Below are positions 44,593 through 53,500 of a stretch of DNA of 64,000 nucleotides, in pieces. The position numbers were made by a program, and so were the translations under genes. Under the pieces are notes generated by a model, which was not told the origin of the DNA, made no database searches, and saw nothing but the letters and a program-made list of their open reading frames with translations. Origin of the DNA: Mucilaginibacter tolerans (lineage in GTDB: Bacteria > Bacteroidota > Bacteroidia > Sphingobacteriales > Sphingobacteriaceae); the NCBI RefSeq assembly GCF_030519375.1, contig NZ_JAUMKB010000008.1:62001-126000 (forward strand), given 5' to 3'. Within the stretch, counting starts at the first letter, position 1. Each line of letters opens with the position of its first letter.

Positions 44593-45111
44593 TTACAAAG
44601 GTTTTGGATTACAGGTAGTACGTTTAACTAAACGTGCGCTGATAGGTATAACGTTGGATGTACTGGCAAATTCAATTACCGAATCAGTTTGCTTTTTTAC
44701 TTTAAATGCTTCTTCATACATACCAATGCGCAGGCACCCTGCGTCTTCTTTAAGCGAATAATCGGGGTTGCAAAACTGCCCTTTTATGAATAAAGTATCG
44801 TTCCGTTGCCGGTAAGTGCCCTTAATATATTCTGACCAATGATCTGAATGCAAACAGGTGTCGGCACTGTTATTCACTTTGCTAAAGGAGTTTATTTGAA
44901 TGAAAAAAGAATCACAGCTAAACTTCAGATGATGCAGCGAGTACTCCAGCAATCGCTTTTGGTTCGGAACGGAATCCTGCTGCCATTCGCCTTGCAGGTA
45001 ACCTTCGCCTTTACCCTGCACGTTTGGATTGAACCAGCAACCGTTTAGTAAGGCGAAAGCCAAAAGGCAAAAAGCGAAAGATAGAAGCTGAAAGCGAAAA
45101 GGAGAACGCAT
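44593..45111 (-). CDS. Hypothetical lipoprotein next to S1/P1 nuclease
   Basis: 172 aa. The lipoprotein signal ends LLNGC (near residue 25). The mature part has four or more Cys and an alternating pattern suggesting a lipocalin-like or small beta fold (LQGEWQQDSVP, YIKGTYRQRNDTLFIKGQF). No family recognised. It is one base upstream of the nuclease gene, which suggests a joint function at the outer membrane (inference). Confidence 0.75.
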   Translation of the reverse strand: MRSPFRFQLLSFAFCLLAFALLNGCWFNPNVQGKGEGYLQGEWQQDSVPNQKRLLEYSLHHLKFSCDSFFIQINSFSKVNNSADTCLHSDHWSEYIKGTYRQRNDTLFIKGQFCNPDYSLKEDAGCLRIGMYEEAFKVKKQTDSVIEFASTSNVIPISARLVKRTTCNPKPL

Positions 45112-45133
45112 ATTTTATAAACGAAAATTTAAG

Positions 45134-45155
45134 CCCCTCTCCATTTGGAGAGGGG
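45134..45155 (-). terminator. Terminator after fumC
   Basis: A nine-base-pair hairpin (cccctctcc / ggagagggg) with four-base loop, followed on the minus strand by CTTAAATTTT. It ends the fumC transcript. The sequence resembles the GAGAGGGG repeats at 50108 and 52641. Confidence 0.7.
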
Positions 45156-45169
45156 TTGGAGTGAGGCTC

Positions 45170-46567
45170 TTATTTCAAACTTCCGATCATATCTTCAGGG
45201 CGTACCCACTGGTCGAATTGCTCGTTGGTGAGTAAACCTAGTCCGATAGCGGCTTCGCGAAGCGATGTGTTTTGTTTTAATGCTGTCTTGGCAATTTTAG
45301 CAGCATTTTCATAACCGATATGTGGGTTCAGTGCAGTAACCAGCATCAGTGAATTTTCAAGGTGCTTTTTGATGCCATCATAATTCGGCTCTATTCCTTT
45401 GGCACAATGATCGTTGAATGATACGCAGGCATCGCCAATTAAACGCGCCGATTGCAGGAAGTTAGCCGCCATTACCGGTTTAAATACGTTCAACTCATAA
45501 TGGCCACTGGCGCCGCCTATTGAGATGGCAACGTCGTTGCCCATTACCTGTGCGGCCACCATGGTAACCGCTTCGTTTTGGGTTGGGTTAACTTTGCCCG
45601 GCATAATAGATGATCCAGGCTCATTGTCCGGAATATGGATTTCGCCGATACCTGAGCGCGGGCCGGAGGCCAGCAGGCGAATATCATTAGCGATCTTCAT
45701 TAACGAAACAGCGATTTGTTTCAATGCGCCGTGACTTTCTACTATAGCATCGTGAGCAGCCAGTGCTTCAAATTTATTTTCAGCTGTACGGAATGGCAGG
45801 TTGGTGAATTTTGCAATGTATTCAGCCACCTTAACATCATATCCTTTTGGGGTGTTAATGCCTGTACCAACAGCGGTACCACCCAAAGCCAGTTCTGACA
45901 GGTGGTCCAATGTATTTCTCAGGGCTTTCAGGCCATGATCCAGCTGCGATACATAACCAGAAAATTCCTGGCCCAAAGTAAGCGGTGTAGCATCCATTAG
46001 GTGCGTACGACCGATCTTTACCACGCTTTTAAAAGCTTCTGATTTTGCTTTCAAGGTATCGCGCAGTTTTTCAACGCCAGGTATCGTAACATCGATCAGC
46101 ATTTTGTAGGCTGCGATGTGCATGGCAGTAGGGTAAGTATCGTTTGATGACTGTGATTTGTTTACATCATCATTCGGATGGATAAACGTTTTGCCTTCGC
46201 CTAATTTATTGCCTTGTAATACGTGCGAGCGGTTAGCCACCACCTCGTTCACGTTCATGTTCGACTGCGTTCCTGAACCTGTTTGCCAGATCACCAGCGG
46301 AAATTCTCCAGCCAGTTTACCGGCCAGAATTTCGTCGCAAACCTGGGCAATCAGATCGCGTTTTTCAGCAGGCAATACGCCCAGGTCGGTATTGGTATAG
46401 GCTGCGGCCTTTTTCAGGTAGGCAAAGGCGGCTATGATCTCCTTCGGCATAGATGCCTCGGGACCAATTTTAAAATTATTGCGTGAACGTTCGGTTTGTG
46501 CTCCCCAGTATTTATCGGCAGGTACCTGTACCTCGCCCATGGTATCGTATTCAGTTCTGAAACTCAT
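45170..46567 (-). CDS. fumC: Fumarate hydratase, class II
   Basis: 465 aa. It interconverts fumarate and malate in the TCA cycle. The family signature [15 protein letters not shown] is present near residue 318, along with [14 protein letters not shown] and [19 protein letters not shown]. Class II is iron-independent and homotetrameric. TAACTTTG (46603-46596, minus strand) is a likely -7 box. Its terminator lies just downstream. Confidence 0.97.
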   Translation of the reverse strand: MSFRTEYDTMGEVQVPADKYWGAQTERSRNNFKIGPEASMPKEIIAAFAYLKKAAAYTNTDLGVLPAEKRDLIAQVCDEILAGKLAGEFPLVIWQTGSGTQSNMNVNEVVANRSHVLQGNKLGEGKTFIHPNDDVNKSQSSNDTYPTAMHIAAYKMLIDVTIPGVEKLRDTLKAKSEAFKSVVKIGRTHLMDATPLTLGQEFSGYVSQLDHGLKALRNTLDHLSELALGGTAVGTGINTPKGYDVKVAEYIAKFTNLPFRTAENKFEALAAHDAIVESHGALKQIAVSLMKIANDIRLLASGPRSGIGEIHIPDNEPGSSIMPGKVNPTQNEAVTMVAAQVMGNDVAISIGGASGHYELNVFKPVMAANFLQSARLIGDACVSFNDHCAKGIEPNYDGIKKHLENSLMLVTALNPHIGYENAAKIAKTALKQNTSLREAAIGLGLLTNEQFDQWVRPEDMIGSLK

Positions 46568-46661
46568 GGTATTTATAATGAATTATATTGCGCGGCAAAG
46601 TTAGGGTTTTATGTGAAGTGAGTTGATAGGGTTGGGTAATCTTTTTACTACATTTTATAGT

Positions 46662-47168
46662 TTATTTTTCTGAACCATCGTAGTTATAATCTTCAAGTGT
46701 CCACTCAATCATTACCTCTTTTACCCAGTTGATAAAACTATCATTGCATCTTTCCACCTCATCATTGTTTTCATAGTTACAGTCATGTTGCCAAAAAACA
46801 ATCGGACAAATTCCTTCTTTTGATGCCAGCAGATCTAAACAATAGTGATTGCCATATCCATCCGGTGAAAAAGGCAGAAAACCTACTTGCATTTTATTGT
46901 CTGCATCGACATGTTCGGAATTATAAATTTCATCAAGTGATGATCCCCGCAATTTCTTATCAATACCATACACCTCTGTTCCATCTAAAGAAAGTCCATT
47001 ATGTTTTGTCATAATGTATTTAAAATCAAAAGGAAGTTCAAAACCTATTTCCTTTTCAAACAATTCCATCCTGTTATCATTAATGGCCGGGCCTAAATAA
47101 AGCATATCCCGAGAAAACTTTGAGAACTCAGCTATTAACTTATCGCATTCATAAATCAATTTAATCAT
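46662..47168 (-). CDS. SMI1/KNR4 (SUKH) family protein
   Basis: 168 aa. Typical SUKH pattern: IGFELPFDFKYIMTKHNG (near residue 40), then a Gly-rich VYGIDK, then GNHYCLDLLASKEGICPIVFWQHD and a C-terminal SFINWVKEV helix. Members are often immunity proteins of contact-dependent or polymorphic toxin systems. No toxin or Rhs/WXG gene is adjacent, so this is an orphan. The gene is more AT-rich than its neighbours, which fits recent gain. Confidence 0.88.
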   Translation of the reverse strand: MIKLIYECDKLIAEFSKFSRDMLYLGPAINDNRMELFEKEIGFELPFDFKYIMTKHNGLSLDGTEVYGIDKKLRGSSLDEIYNSEHVDADNKMQVGFLPFSPDGYGNHYCLDLLASKEGICPIVFWQHDCNYENNDEVERCNDSFINWVKEVMIEWTLEDYNYDGSEK

Positions 47169-47276
47169 ATATAATTTGGCTGTTTTCTTATCAATCAGAT
47201 AAATATGAATTTAGCTATTTTCTTTCCTTTCGTCGTCGACTTAGGTTTTAATGAGCTGGCATATTGATAACTCAAC

Positions 47277-48314
47277 TCAAAATTCTCTCGGCCTATTAGC
47301 CAGCCAGCCGTCCAACGCTTTTACCTGTTCCTCATGCTCGTTCATCCATTTGCTATTGGCTTCTTTGTTGGCGCTCAGGCTCACTAAACGGGCGAAGGCT
47401 GCCATATTATCGCTTTTGGCCAGGTTGTAGAAATAATCGACAAAAAACTTATCGTAAAAACCCTTGTCGGTTTTCTTTTCGGATAGCTCACCTGCTATAG
47501 TAAATATGCTTTTTAGTTCGTATTCCAGTAATTCCATTCCCGTTAGCTTTTTATTTTGACCTGTCAGTACCGACATCGATATAGCCAGGTTCATGGATTC
47601 ATTTTCCTTATCACCTTTAGGCGAAAGGAGAATCGTATTTTTTCCATTGACATCTTTCAATACGCCACCCTGCAAAATGTGCTGAATATTGCCGAATGCC
47701 TCAGCAGCCTGCGGACTTTGCGGATTTAGCAATAAAAAACTGCAAAACCCCATCAAAGCGTTGGCGCGTTTGTTCTGATGAAAAGTTACCAGCGCATACA
47801 TACGTAAGCTGCTGGCATGTTTTGGGTCGAGCTTGATGGCTTCGATTGCATTCGCTTCGGCTTCGGCAAATTGTTTGTTTCGGAAATAAGTAAGGCCGAG
47901 GTTGTAATATAAACGCTGATATTGTGGGTTGATTTGTATACCGCTTTTATAAGCTTCGATAGCCTTTTGTGGTTGATGAGCGTTATCATAAATGCTCCCC
48001 AGCATATCATAGCAAGCAGCTTTTAATTGCGGACTATTGCTTTTTTCTATGGCCTTATCTATATATGGGATACCATCATTCCCCTTACCTGATTGTACAA
48101 GGGTAAAAGCCATCTCGTAATTCGCCTGTGCATTTTCAGGCTCAAGCTTCAGGGCTTCGTCGTATTTGGCAATGGCTTCGGTGTACTTGCCCTGGTCATT
48201 CAATTGCACGCCTTCTTTAATCAAATCGGATACTGAACCTTTATCCTGCGCTGATGCGTTTAAAGAGATTATGGTGAGTGCTAAAGTGACCAGGTTTTTA
48301 TATAATCGGTTCAT
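47277..48314 (-). CDS. Secreted TPR-repeat protein
   Basis: 345 aa with signal peptide (1-22, ending ASAQ). About five tetratricopeptide units at residues 30-205: YTEAIAKYDEALKLEPENAQ, AIEAYKSGIQINPQYQRLYY, QFAEAEANAIEAIKLDPKHA. The C-terminal 130 residues are a non-TPR helical domain. TPRs mediate protein contacts; the partner is not evident. It is divergent from the beta-lactamase-fold gene at 48431. Confidence 0.88.
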   Translation of the reverse strand: MNRLYKNLVTLALTIISLNASAQDKGSVSDLIKEGVQLNDQGKYTEAIAKYDEALKLEPENAQANYEMAFTLVQSGKGNDGIPYIDKAIEKSNSPQLKAACYDMLGSIYDNAHQPQKAIEAYKSGIQINPQYQRLYYNLGLTYFRNKQFAEAEANAIEAIKLDPKHASSLRMYALVTFHQNKRANALMGFCSFLLLNPQSPQAAEAFGNIQHILQGGVLKDVNGKNTILLSPKGDKENESMNLAISMSVLTGQNKKLTGMELLEYELKSIFTIAGELSEKKTDKGFYDKFFVDYFYNLAKSDNMAAFARLVSLSANKEANSKWMNEHEEQVKALDGWLANRPREF

Positions 48315-48430
48315 AATTTAAAAATATGTAAAGGTTATTAACTAAAACAATAAAAATGTTTAAAACTTTAATTTCTTACCGGACGATAATTTACAAATTT
48401 CGCAGGCGTTAAAGTGTTTAGTATATATTT

Positions 48431-49651
48431 ATGAGATTAGTGTTAAGAAGATTCCTGATAACTTCCGCCCCCCTGGTTATGATAATGGCATGCGGAAACA
48501 ATAACAATGCAAACCCGGCAAGTATTGCTAAACCGACATATAACAGCAAACCATTTAACCCTGCTAAACTTTTAGAATACAACCCCAAAAATGCCGATAA
48601 ACGCATTGATGAATTCTTTCACAAATTACATTCAAAAAGCGGTTTCAACGGCAATATACTGGTAGCCAAACATGGCAAGATAATCTACGAAAATGCTTTG
48701 GGCTGGGCCGATCATCTAAGAAGAGACAGCCTGAAGATCAACTCCCAGTTCCAGCTGGCATCGGTTACCAAAACCATGACATCCACAGCCATTATGCAAT
48801 TATTGGAGCGTGGCAAGATTAAATTGAACCAGGATGTAAAAGAATTCTTCCCGAATTTTCCATACGATGGTGTGACGATTAAATTGTTATTGACCCACCG
48901 CTCAGGGATGATGAACTATGTTTATTTCATAGACGATATCTATCGTAAACAGCATTTAAATCAACGCAAAGGTATTACTAATACCGAGGCGATGAATATG
49001 ATCGCCCAGTATAAACCAAGGCCTTTTAGCAAGCCAGATTCGCACTTTTTATATAACAATTCCAACTTCATGGTGCTGGGCTCCATCATCGAGAAAGTAA
49101 CCGGGATGAGCTATGCAGACTACATGAAGGAAAACATATTTAAGCCGGCTGGCATGACCCATACTGCTGTTTACTCAAAAGCGGCCTTCGATAAAATACC
49201 TGTAGATGTGGTTGGCCACGACCGTAATAGCTGGAGATATTCCGTTGCTCCTAACTTTTTGGATGGTCCTGTAGGGGACAAAGGCATTTACAGTACTGTT
49301 GGCGATTTGTTCTTGTTCGACCAGGCGTTAAGGGCCGGCATGCTGATCAAACCTGCTACTCAAGATTCTGCATATACACCGCGCAATCCTATGGTACGCG
49401 GTCACTTTAACTATGGCTATGGCTGGAGGATATTTGAAGCTCCGGGCCAGAAAGTAGTTTACCACACCGGCTGGTGGCACGGATTCCGCCACATCTATGT
49501 GCGCGACCTGAAAAACGACGTAACAATTGTATTGCTTGGCAACCTGGTTAACGGAAGCTTGCTACATTTGGACGAGCTTTTCAAGATGGAAGATATGCCG
49601 GTTATCCGCAAAGGCGCCTATAATGGTGCCGGGGATACAGCGGAGGATTAG
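48431..49651 (+). CDS. Beta-lactamase-fold serine hydrolase, lipoprotein
   Basis: 406 aa. Lipoprotein signal (IMACG, near residue 20). Catalytic SVTK (SxxK) in LASVTKTMTS near residue 112, YNNSN (YxN) near residue 202, and a third element near HTGWWHGFRH. It belongs to the class C beta-lactamase/PBP4*/esterase EstB superfamily. The substrate could be a peptide, ester or lactam; the motifs do not show resistance activity. The start is ATG at 48431. Confidence 0.9.
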   Translation: MRLVLRRFLITSAPLVMIMACGNNNNANPASIAKPTYNSKPFNPAKLLEYNPKNADKRIDEFFHKLHSKSGFNGNILVAKHGKIIYENALGWADHLRRDSLKINSQFQLASVTKTMTSTAIMQLLERGKIKLNQDVKEFFPNFPYDGVTIKLLLTHRSGMMNYVYFIDDIYRKQHLNQRKGITNTEAMNMIAQYKPRPFSKPDSHFLYNNSNFMVLGSIIEKVTGMSYADYMKENIFKPAGMTHTAVYSKAAFDKIPVDVVGHDRNSWRYSVAPNFLDGPVGDKGIYSTVGDLFLFDQALRAGMLIKPATQDSAYTPRNPMVRGHFNYGYGWRIFEAPGQKVVYHTGWWHGFRHIYVRDLKNDVTIVLLGNLVNGSLLHLDELFKMEDMPVIRKGAYNGAGDTAED

Positions 49652-49661
49652 TTTTCTTTAG

Positions 49662-49786
49662 TTGATTAAGTTAAGTGGTTGATTAGTTTTTCATTGTGAT
49701 AATTGAAATTCTTCCCAACTTTGTAATCGATCGTATGTTTACAACTTAATCAACCTAATCTAACTCAATCAACCACTTAACTAAAA
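49662..49786. repeat. Intergenic dyad of GTTGATTAAG units
   Basis: gttgattaagttaagtggtt (49662-49681) is complemented by aatcaaccacttaact near 49768-49784, so the spacer before the ybaB-like gene can fold into a long stem. Compare the dyad at 7928-8044. Confidence 0.6.
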
Positions 49787-49790
49787 AACC

Positions 49791-50096
49791 ATGTTCGATA
49801 AATTATTTGAAGCACAGCAAAAGGCAGGTGAGGTAAAGAAACGCCTGGATGGTATTACCGTTTGGGGTGATGCCGAGGGCGGCAAGATCAGAGTTACCTG
49901 CAATGGCAACAAGGTGATCCAATCCATTACTATTGACGAAGAGTTTCTGAAGTCAGCTGATAAAGAGGAGCTGGAAGAATTATTGCAAGTTGCTGTAAAT
50001 AAAGCACTGACCCAGGCCGAGAATGTGAGCCAAAGTGAGATGGCGGCATTATCCAAAGAAATGCTGGGAGGTCTTGGCGGCATGTTTGGCAAATAA
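49791..50096 (+). CDS. YbaB/EbfC-family nucleoid-associated protein
   Basis: 101 aa, usual length. Order: helix (MFDKLFEAQQKAGEVKKRL), three-stranded sheet (GGKIRVTCNGNKVIQSITI), then two long helices and a Gly/Phe-rich tail (GGLGGMFGK). It binds DNA as a homodimer. Bacterial ybaB often sits beside dnaX/recR, but not here. It is the last ordinary gene before the AT-rich accessory block. Confidence 0.92.
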   Translation: MFDKLFEAQQKAGEVKKRLDGITVWGDAEGGKIRVTCNGNKVIQSITIDEEFLKSADKEELEELLQVAVNKALTQAENVSQSEMAALSKEMLGGLGGMFGK

Positions 50097-50105
50097 CAAA
50101 GAAGG

Positions 50106-50142
50106 TTCCCCTCTCGAGGGCACTAACATCGCAATTTACACC
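50106..50142 (-). repeat. Left copy of inverted repeat flanking accessory block
   Basis: Read on the minus strand it begins GGTGTAAATTG (50142-50132) and ends GCCCTCGAGAGGGG (50121-50108). The same element in the opposite orientation is at 52620-52655, with about 80% identity by eye. The pair bounds about 2.5 kb. Confidence 0.6.
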
Positions 50143-50241
50143 AAATCAATATAAATATCTGTAAATCAAGAGGTTAGAATAAAAAAAGATAATTTTTTAA
50201 TGGTATAATAAGATAAAAAAGTTTTTAAGTGTGGTATTTAC

Positions 50242-50976
50242 CTATGACAATCCGGTAAATGAGTGAAAAAAATCTTCACTTTTTTTCAAAGTGCGCACCT
50301 GAAGTCCCAAACGCGCTGTGTCAGACTTTAGCAGGTCTATGTTTGTTTTCTCTTTACGTATCGTTGAGTCTCTTTGTCGTAGTTTTAACCCTAATGACTC
50401 TATTCGATTGTCTCTCCACATACCGTATACCGTAGCTGCTAAGGTGCATAAAATGAACAAGCCGGTAAATGCGGCTATCCATGTTTGAAATTTAGAAAAA
50501 TCAGCCTGTCTTCTTGAATTAGTTGCAATAATGTCATTTGAGATAGCTTGTTCTTTTGAAATTTCTATCATTTTTCTGTTAGTGTCAATAACAGATTTAT
50601 GTACCATTTCAGTTAAATCATGGCTATCGATTGTTAGTTTGTTAACTTCAAATTCCGCCTCTTTATGTAGATTATCTTTTAAATATTCATCTCCGGCAAT
50701 AGTTAATGCCATTTGGAAATTCTTTTGAACATTCCATGTATATGTGTTACCATTCGGATTCGGTTTATCTACGTTTTTTATAAAACCCTCTAACTCCAAC
50801 GTGCCTATTAATCTATATAGAGGTGTTAGCTTGAACTGTGTTTCGTAAAAAAGAAGCGGTGTAGGATACCATTGATCTATTAGGTTAGAAATGCTAATTT
50901 TTTTATGTAACCCGCCGTTTTTCTTTAAAAATTGCAATAGCTCAAGACTGGTTATTTCCGGCTCTTCCATCCCCAA
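50242..50976 (-). CDS. Hypothetical single-TM protein with coiled coil
   Basis: 244 aa. The N-terminal 80 residues look like a winged-helix-type fold (SLELLQFLKKNGGLHKKIS, then LYRLIGTLELEGFIKNV). A mixed region follows, then one TM (about 168-187, WIAAFTGLFILCTLAATVYG) and a coiled coil (about 195-235, LRQRDSTIRKEKTNID). It is inner-membrane, with HTH-like and coiled-coil parts on either side. Function unknown. It is AT-rich and divergent from the toxin-antitoxin operon, inside the repeat-flanked block. Confidence 0.65.
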   Translation of the reverse strand: MGMEEPEITSLELLQFLKKNGGLHKKISISNLIDQWYPTPLLFYETQFKLTPLYRLIGTLELEGFIKNVDKPNPNGNTYTWNVQKNFQMALTIAGDEYLKDNLHKEAEFEVNKLTIDSHDLTEMVHKSVIDTNRKMIEISKEQAISNDIIATNSRRQADFSKFQTWIAAFTGLFILCTLAATVYGMWRDNRIESLGLKLRQRDSTIRKEKTNIDLLKSDTARLGLQVRTLKKSEDFFHSFTGLS

Positions 50977-51105
50977 ATATACCTAATATTTAAGACGGAA
51001 TTTACCGTGAAAACACGGGTTGTTCCTTTATTTTTCTTGTCGTAAATTCGACGCCGGCAGTGTTATTAAACTTTATAATATGCTTGTAAAATCTAAATTT
51101 TATTT

Positions 51106-51129
51106 CCTAAAGTTTAGGTATAACTAAAC
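51106..51129 (+). promoter_or_regulatory. Candidate operator of the toxin-antitoxin operon
   Basis: Three alternating half-sites: CCTAAA (51106-51111), TTTAGG (51113-51118) and CTAAAC (51124-51129). They form overlapping dyads four bases before the toxin ATG. This is the position and form expected for autoregulation by the HTH antitoxin. Confidence 0.55.
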
Positions 51130-51132
51130 AAA

Positions 51133-51549
51133 ATGAGTAAATTTGTATTAGAACCGTTTAATGACGTAATTGGGAAAACCAAGTTTTACAAAATCATAGA
51201 AGACACCGTCTGTTATTGGAATTTATTTGCCCAACGTATTGAAAAAGAAAGTACGTGGGAGATTCAGATAGATAAATTGAGGTCAATTATGAATGAAGTT
51301 TCTCAATATGGCAATGACAAATCCAAGATTCCGGGAAAGAAATTCAAGAAGTTAGACCCTCCAGGAACAGATGAATTTGAGGTCAGAACCGATGATTTAA
51401 GGGCATACTGTATTTTAGATAAAAATGGGTATATTATACTCTACGCCGGGAAGAATAAAGAACAAGATCAAGATTTGAATACTTTTAGAGGTATAAAGAA
51501 AAGGTATTTATCAGCTAAAGAAAATGACATCACGAGAAAAACTACTTAG
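51133..51549 (+). CDS. RelE/HigB-type toxin of a TAC-like module
   Basis: 138 aa. The second half reads like the RelE/HigB mRNase fold: RSIMNEVSQYGND, then KFKKLDPPGTDEFEVRTDDL, RAYCILDKNGYIILYAGK, and a C-terminal helix TFRGIKKRYL. HigB-type toxins cut translated mRNA. The preceding 45 residues are extra compared with a minimal HigB. It overlaps the antitoxin gene by 26 bases; toxin-first order is typical for HigBA. The fold call is by eye, so catalytic residues are not assigned. Confidence 0.75.
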   Translation: MSKFVLEPFNDVIGKTKFYKIIEDTVCYWNLFAQRIEKESTWEIQIDKLRSIMNEVSQYGNDKSKIPGKKFKKLDPPGTDEFEVRTDDLRAYCILDKNGYIILYAGKNKEQDQDLNTFRGIKKRYLSAKENDITRKTT

Positions 51550-52030
51550 TAGACCAACCTATTGGTTTGATCATGCCCAAAATGAAATTTTTAGGCAATT
51601 TTATGCGTATATGGATACGAATAAAATAAATCAAACAAAGCTTTCTGAAAAACTCGGCATATCAAAAAGTAGAGTATCTCAAATACTAAATGGTGATCTT
51701 AATTGCACATTAAAAAAGCTTTTCGATGTTAGCCTAGCAATCGGAATAGTTCCACAAATAGAATATAAATCTATTGAACAAGTCCTTATCGAAGATAAGC
51801 TACTACAAGAATTTTATGGACAATCTAATGATGCTGAGAAAAAAACTGCTGCCCTTACAAATTATAGTTCGTTTATACCACCAATTACCAATGATAGGGT
51901 AGTCCAAACATGGACAACTACTTCTGGGGGCGGACATGCAACGACATCTGTAAAGCCGGATGTGAAGGTAGAAGACTTTCATGTTTACAAACCAGATTAT
52001 TCATTAGAAAATTCAAATCAAGCAGCATAG
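51524..52030 (+). CDS. XRE/HigA-type antitoxin with C-terminal extension
   Basis: 168 aa. HTH domain at about 24-70: NKINQTKLSEKLGISKSRVS, then QILNGDLNCTLKKLFDVSLA, as in HigA antitoxins. Residues about 85-168 extend beyond a usual HigA, are low in structure and end with an acidic/aromatic segment (KVEDFHVYKPDYSLEN). In known toxin-antitoxin-chaperone systems such an extension (ChAD) makes antitoxin stability depend on a SecB-like chaperone. The next gene, two bases away, looks like that chaperone. Confidence 0.8.
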   Translation: MTSREKLLSRPTYWFDHAQNEIFRQFYAYMDTNKINQTKLSEKLGISKSRVSQILNGDLNCTLKKLFDVSLAIGIVPQIEYKSIEQVLIEDKLLQEFYGQSNDAEKKTAALTNYSSFIPPITNDRVVQTWTTTSGGGHATTSVKPDVKVEDFHVYKPDYSLENSNQAA

Positions 52031-52032
52031 CG

Positions 52033-52584
52033 ATGGAAAAACAGTTTCCCCCATTTTCATTTAACGTTTTACGGGTGCTTGACAGTGTATTTATGGTCGA
52101 AGAAGCGGTCAGTATTAATAATGGAGAAGATGTGAAAATTGGCTACGCCTTAGCATTTTACCATAATCTTGACGAAAGTTGGGTGCAATATAACGTTACA
52201 GCTCAATTTTCAGCAAACGGTAAAAATTTTGCTACTGGTACTGCTGTCACGTTTTTTGGAATTGATAATCTCAAGGCGTTCGTCGGTGAAGATGGAATTA
52301 TCATGTGGCCCAGCAATGCACTAGAAACAATGTTCGGCATTTCATTTAATCACTTACGTGCGTTTATGGCTAAAAACATTGGCGCAACTAAATTTTCTAA
52401 ATATATCGTCCCAATAATTAATCCAGTAGAAACGTTTCGGAATTTAATGGCAAATAATCCAAATCTTCAAACAACTATAGTTAATGAAAAGGGAGAAGCT
52501 ATAGAAAAAGACCCATACAACAGTATCGTTGAAAATATCACAAAGAAGTCTGTTGAAAAAATCCGAAAGAAGCACAAGTTATAG
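52033..52584 (+). CDS. SecB-like chaperone of a TAC module
   Basis: 183 aa from the ATG at 52033, two bases after the antitoxin stop; the longer frame from 51910 overlaps the antitoxin and is rejected. The sequence fits the SecB pattern: FSFNVLRVLDSVF, beta-rich VQYNVTAQFSANG with FATGTAVTFFGI, GISFNHLRAFMAKNIG (compare SecB ILFPYARECI), and KYIVPIINPVETF (compare NLAPVNFDALF). A Lys-rich tail follows. A SecB-like third gene after HigB-HigA defines TAC systems such as Rv1955-Rv1957. Identity is by remote similarity and not certain. Confidence 0.65.
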   Translation: MEKQFPPFSFNVLRVLDSVFMVEEAVSINNGEDVKIGYALAFYHNLDESWVQYNVTAQFSANGKNFATGTAVTFFGIDNLKAFVGEDGIIMWPSNALETMFGISFNHLRAFMAKNIGATKFSKYIVPIINPVETFRNLMANNPNLQTTIVNEKGEAIEKDPYNSIVENITKKSVEKIRKKHKL

Positions 52585-52619
52585 CACTTATCCTCCATCC
52601 CGGCAACCCAAAACAGTCA

Positions 52620-52655
52620 GTGTAAATTGGTACGTTGTTGCCCTCTCGAGAGGGG
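52620..52655 (+). repeat. Right copy of inverted repeat flanking accessory block
   Basis: Begins GTGTAAATTGG (52620-52630) and ends GCCCTCTCGAGAGGGG (52640-52655). It is the counterpart of the minus-strand copy at 50106-50142. It contains its own short palindrome CCCTCTCGAGAGGG. Confidence 0.6.
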
Positions 52656-52807
52656 CAGGGGTCTGTCTCTACGATATGCTGGCAAATCCCACTCCAACAA
52701 ATCATACTTCGACTTTTGTAATTTTAATAAGCATTTGTACTAAATTAGATTGATAAATCAGTAATACTACCACTTAGTTAATACCTGACGTTCAATTTTA
52801 GAAAAAT

Positions 52808-53446
52808 ATGAGTACAAAAAATTTCTTACGTATCGGCGTCTTTTATGATGGGACCTTTTTCATTAAAGCTCAAAACTATTTTTGGGGAAAGAAATACGGC
52901 TGGTTATCATTTCAAGAATTTCATAAACTTTTAGAAAGTTTTATTCGAACAAAAGAACAAGGGCATGTTTCTTACAAAGTAGTTTATTCTGCATGGTTTC
53001 AAGGTGTTCACAAGGAAAGTACAGCTCAGGAAAACAATTTGAGATTAGACCGAAAAAGGCAAATCGATTTGTTACATGCAGGAATTGAACCTAAGAATGT
53101 TCCAATGTCAGAAACACAGGGAGAAAAAGGAATTGATGTTTATATGGCAGTAGAAACATTGCAAGTTGGTTTGGATGATAAAATAGACATGGCTGTCCTT
53201 GTAACTGGTGACGGAGACTTTGTTCCACTTGTAAGAGCATTAATGAAAAACGGGGTTAGAGTTTTAGTCGCATATTTTGAATATGAAGACGCAGCCAATA
53301 AAAGCTTTGCAAACGAACGATTAATCAGTGCAGCAAATCATTCAATCAACATTAACAGCCTTGAAACTGACAAAGAATTCAAGGCAGAGTTCAAAACAAT
53401 CTTCAGACAGCCAACAGACAATAAAAAAGTAAAAGGAAAAGCATAG
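52808..53446 (+). CDS. NYN-domain (LabA/DUF88-like) protein
   Basis: 212 aa. PIN-like NYN fold: RIGVFYDGTFF (first Asp, residue about 14), KGIDVYMAVE (second, about 102) and VLVTGDGDFVPLV (third set, about 132). A Lys-rich tail ends the protein. NYN proteins are predicted RNases. It is 223 bases after the TAC operon, outside the inverted repeat but equally AT-rich. It may be a separate defence or RNA-processing gene; no link to the TAC genes can be shown. Confidence 0.88.
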   Translation: MSTKNFLRIGVFYDGTFFIKAQNYFWGKKYGWLSFQEFHKLLESFIRTKEQGHVSYKVVYSAWFQGVHKESTAQENNLRLDRKRQIDLLHAGIEPKNVPMSETQGEKGIDVYMAVETLQVGLDDKIDMAVLVTGDGDFVPLVRALMKNGVRVLVAYFEYEDAANKSFANERLISAANHSININSLETDKEFKAEFKTIFRQPTDNKKVKGKA

Positions 53447-53500
53447 TAGCAAAACAACTTTCCAACTCTTCACATTTTAACTTTACAACAAACTACCATT

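Noticed and set aside
46662..47168. Immunity gene of a polymorphic toxin system
   Set aside because: The SUKH domain is clear, but no toxin, Rhs, WXG or secretion gene is adjacent, so a system cannot be claimed.
51910..52584. 224-aa version of the SecB-like protein
   Set aside because: Its first 41 residues overlap the antitoxin gene in another frame and are Cys/Arg-rich and unlike protein; the ATG at 52033, two bases after the antitoxin stop, is better.
52808..53446. NYN protein as fourth member of the TAC operon
   Set aside because: It is 223 bases away and beyond the flanking repeat; joint action is not supported by the sequence.
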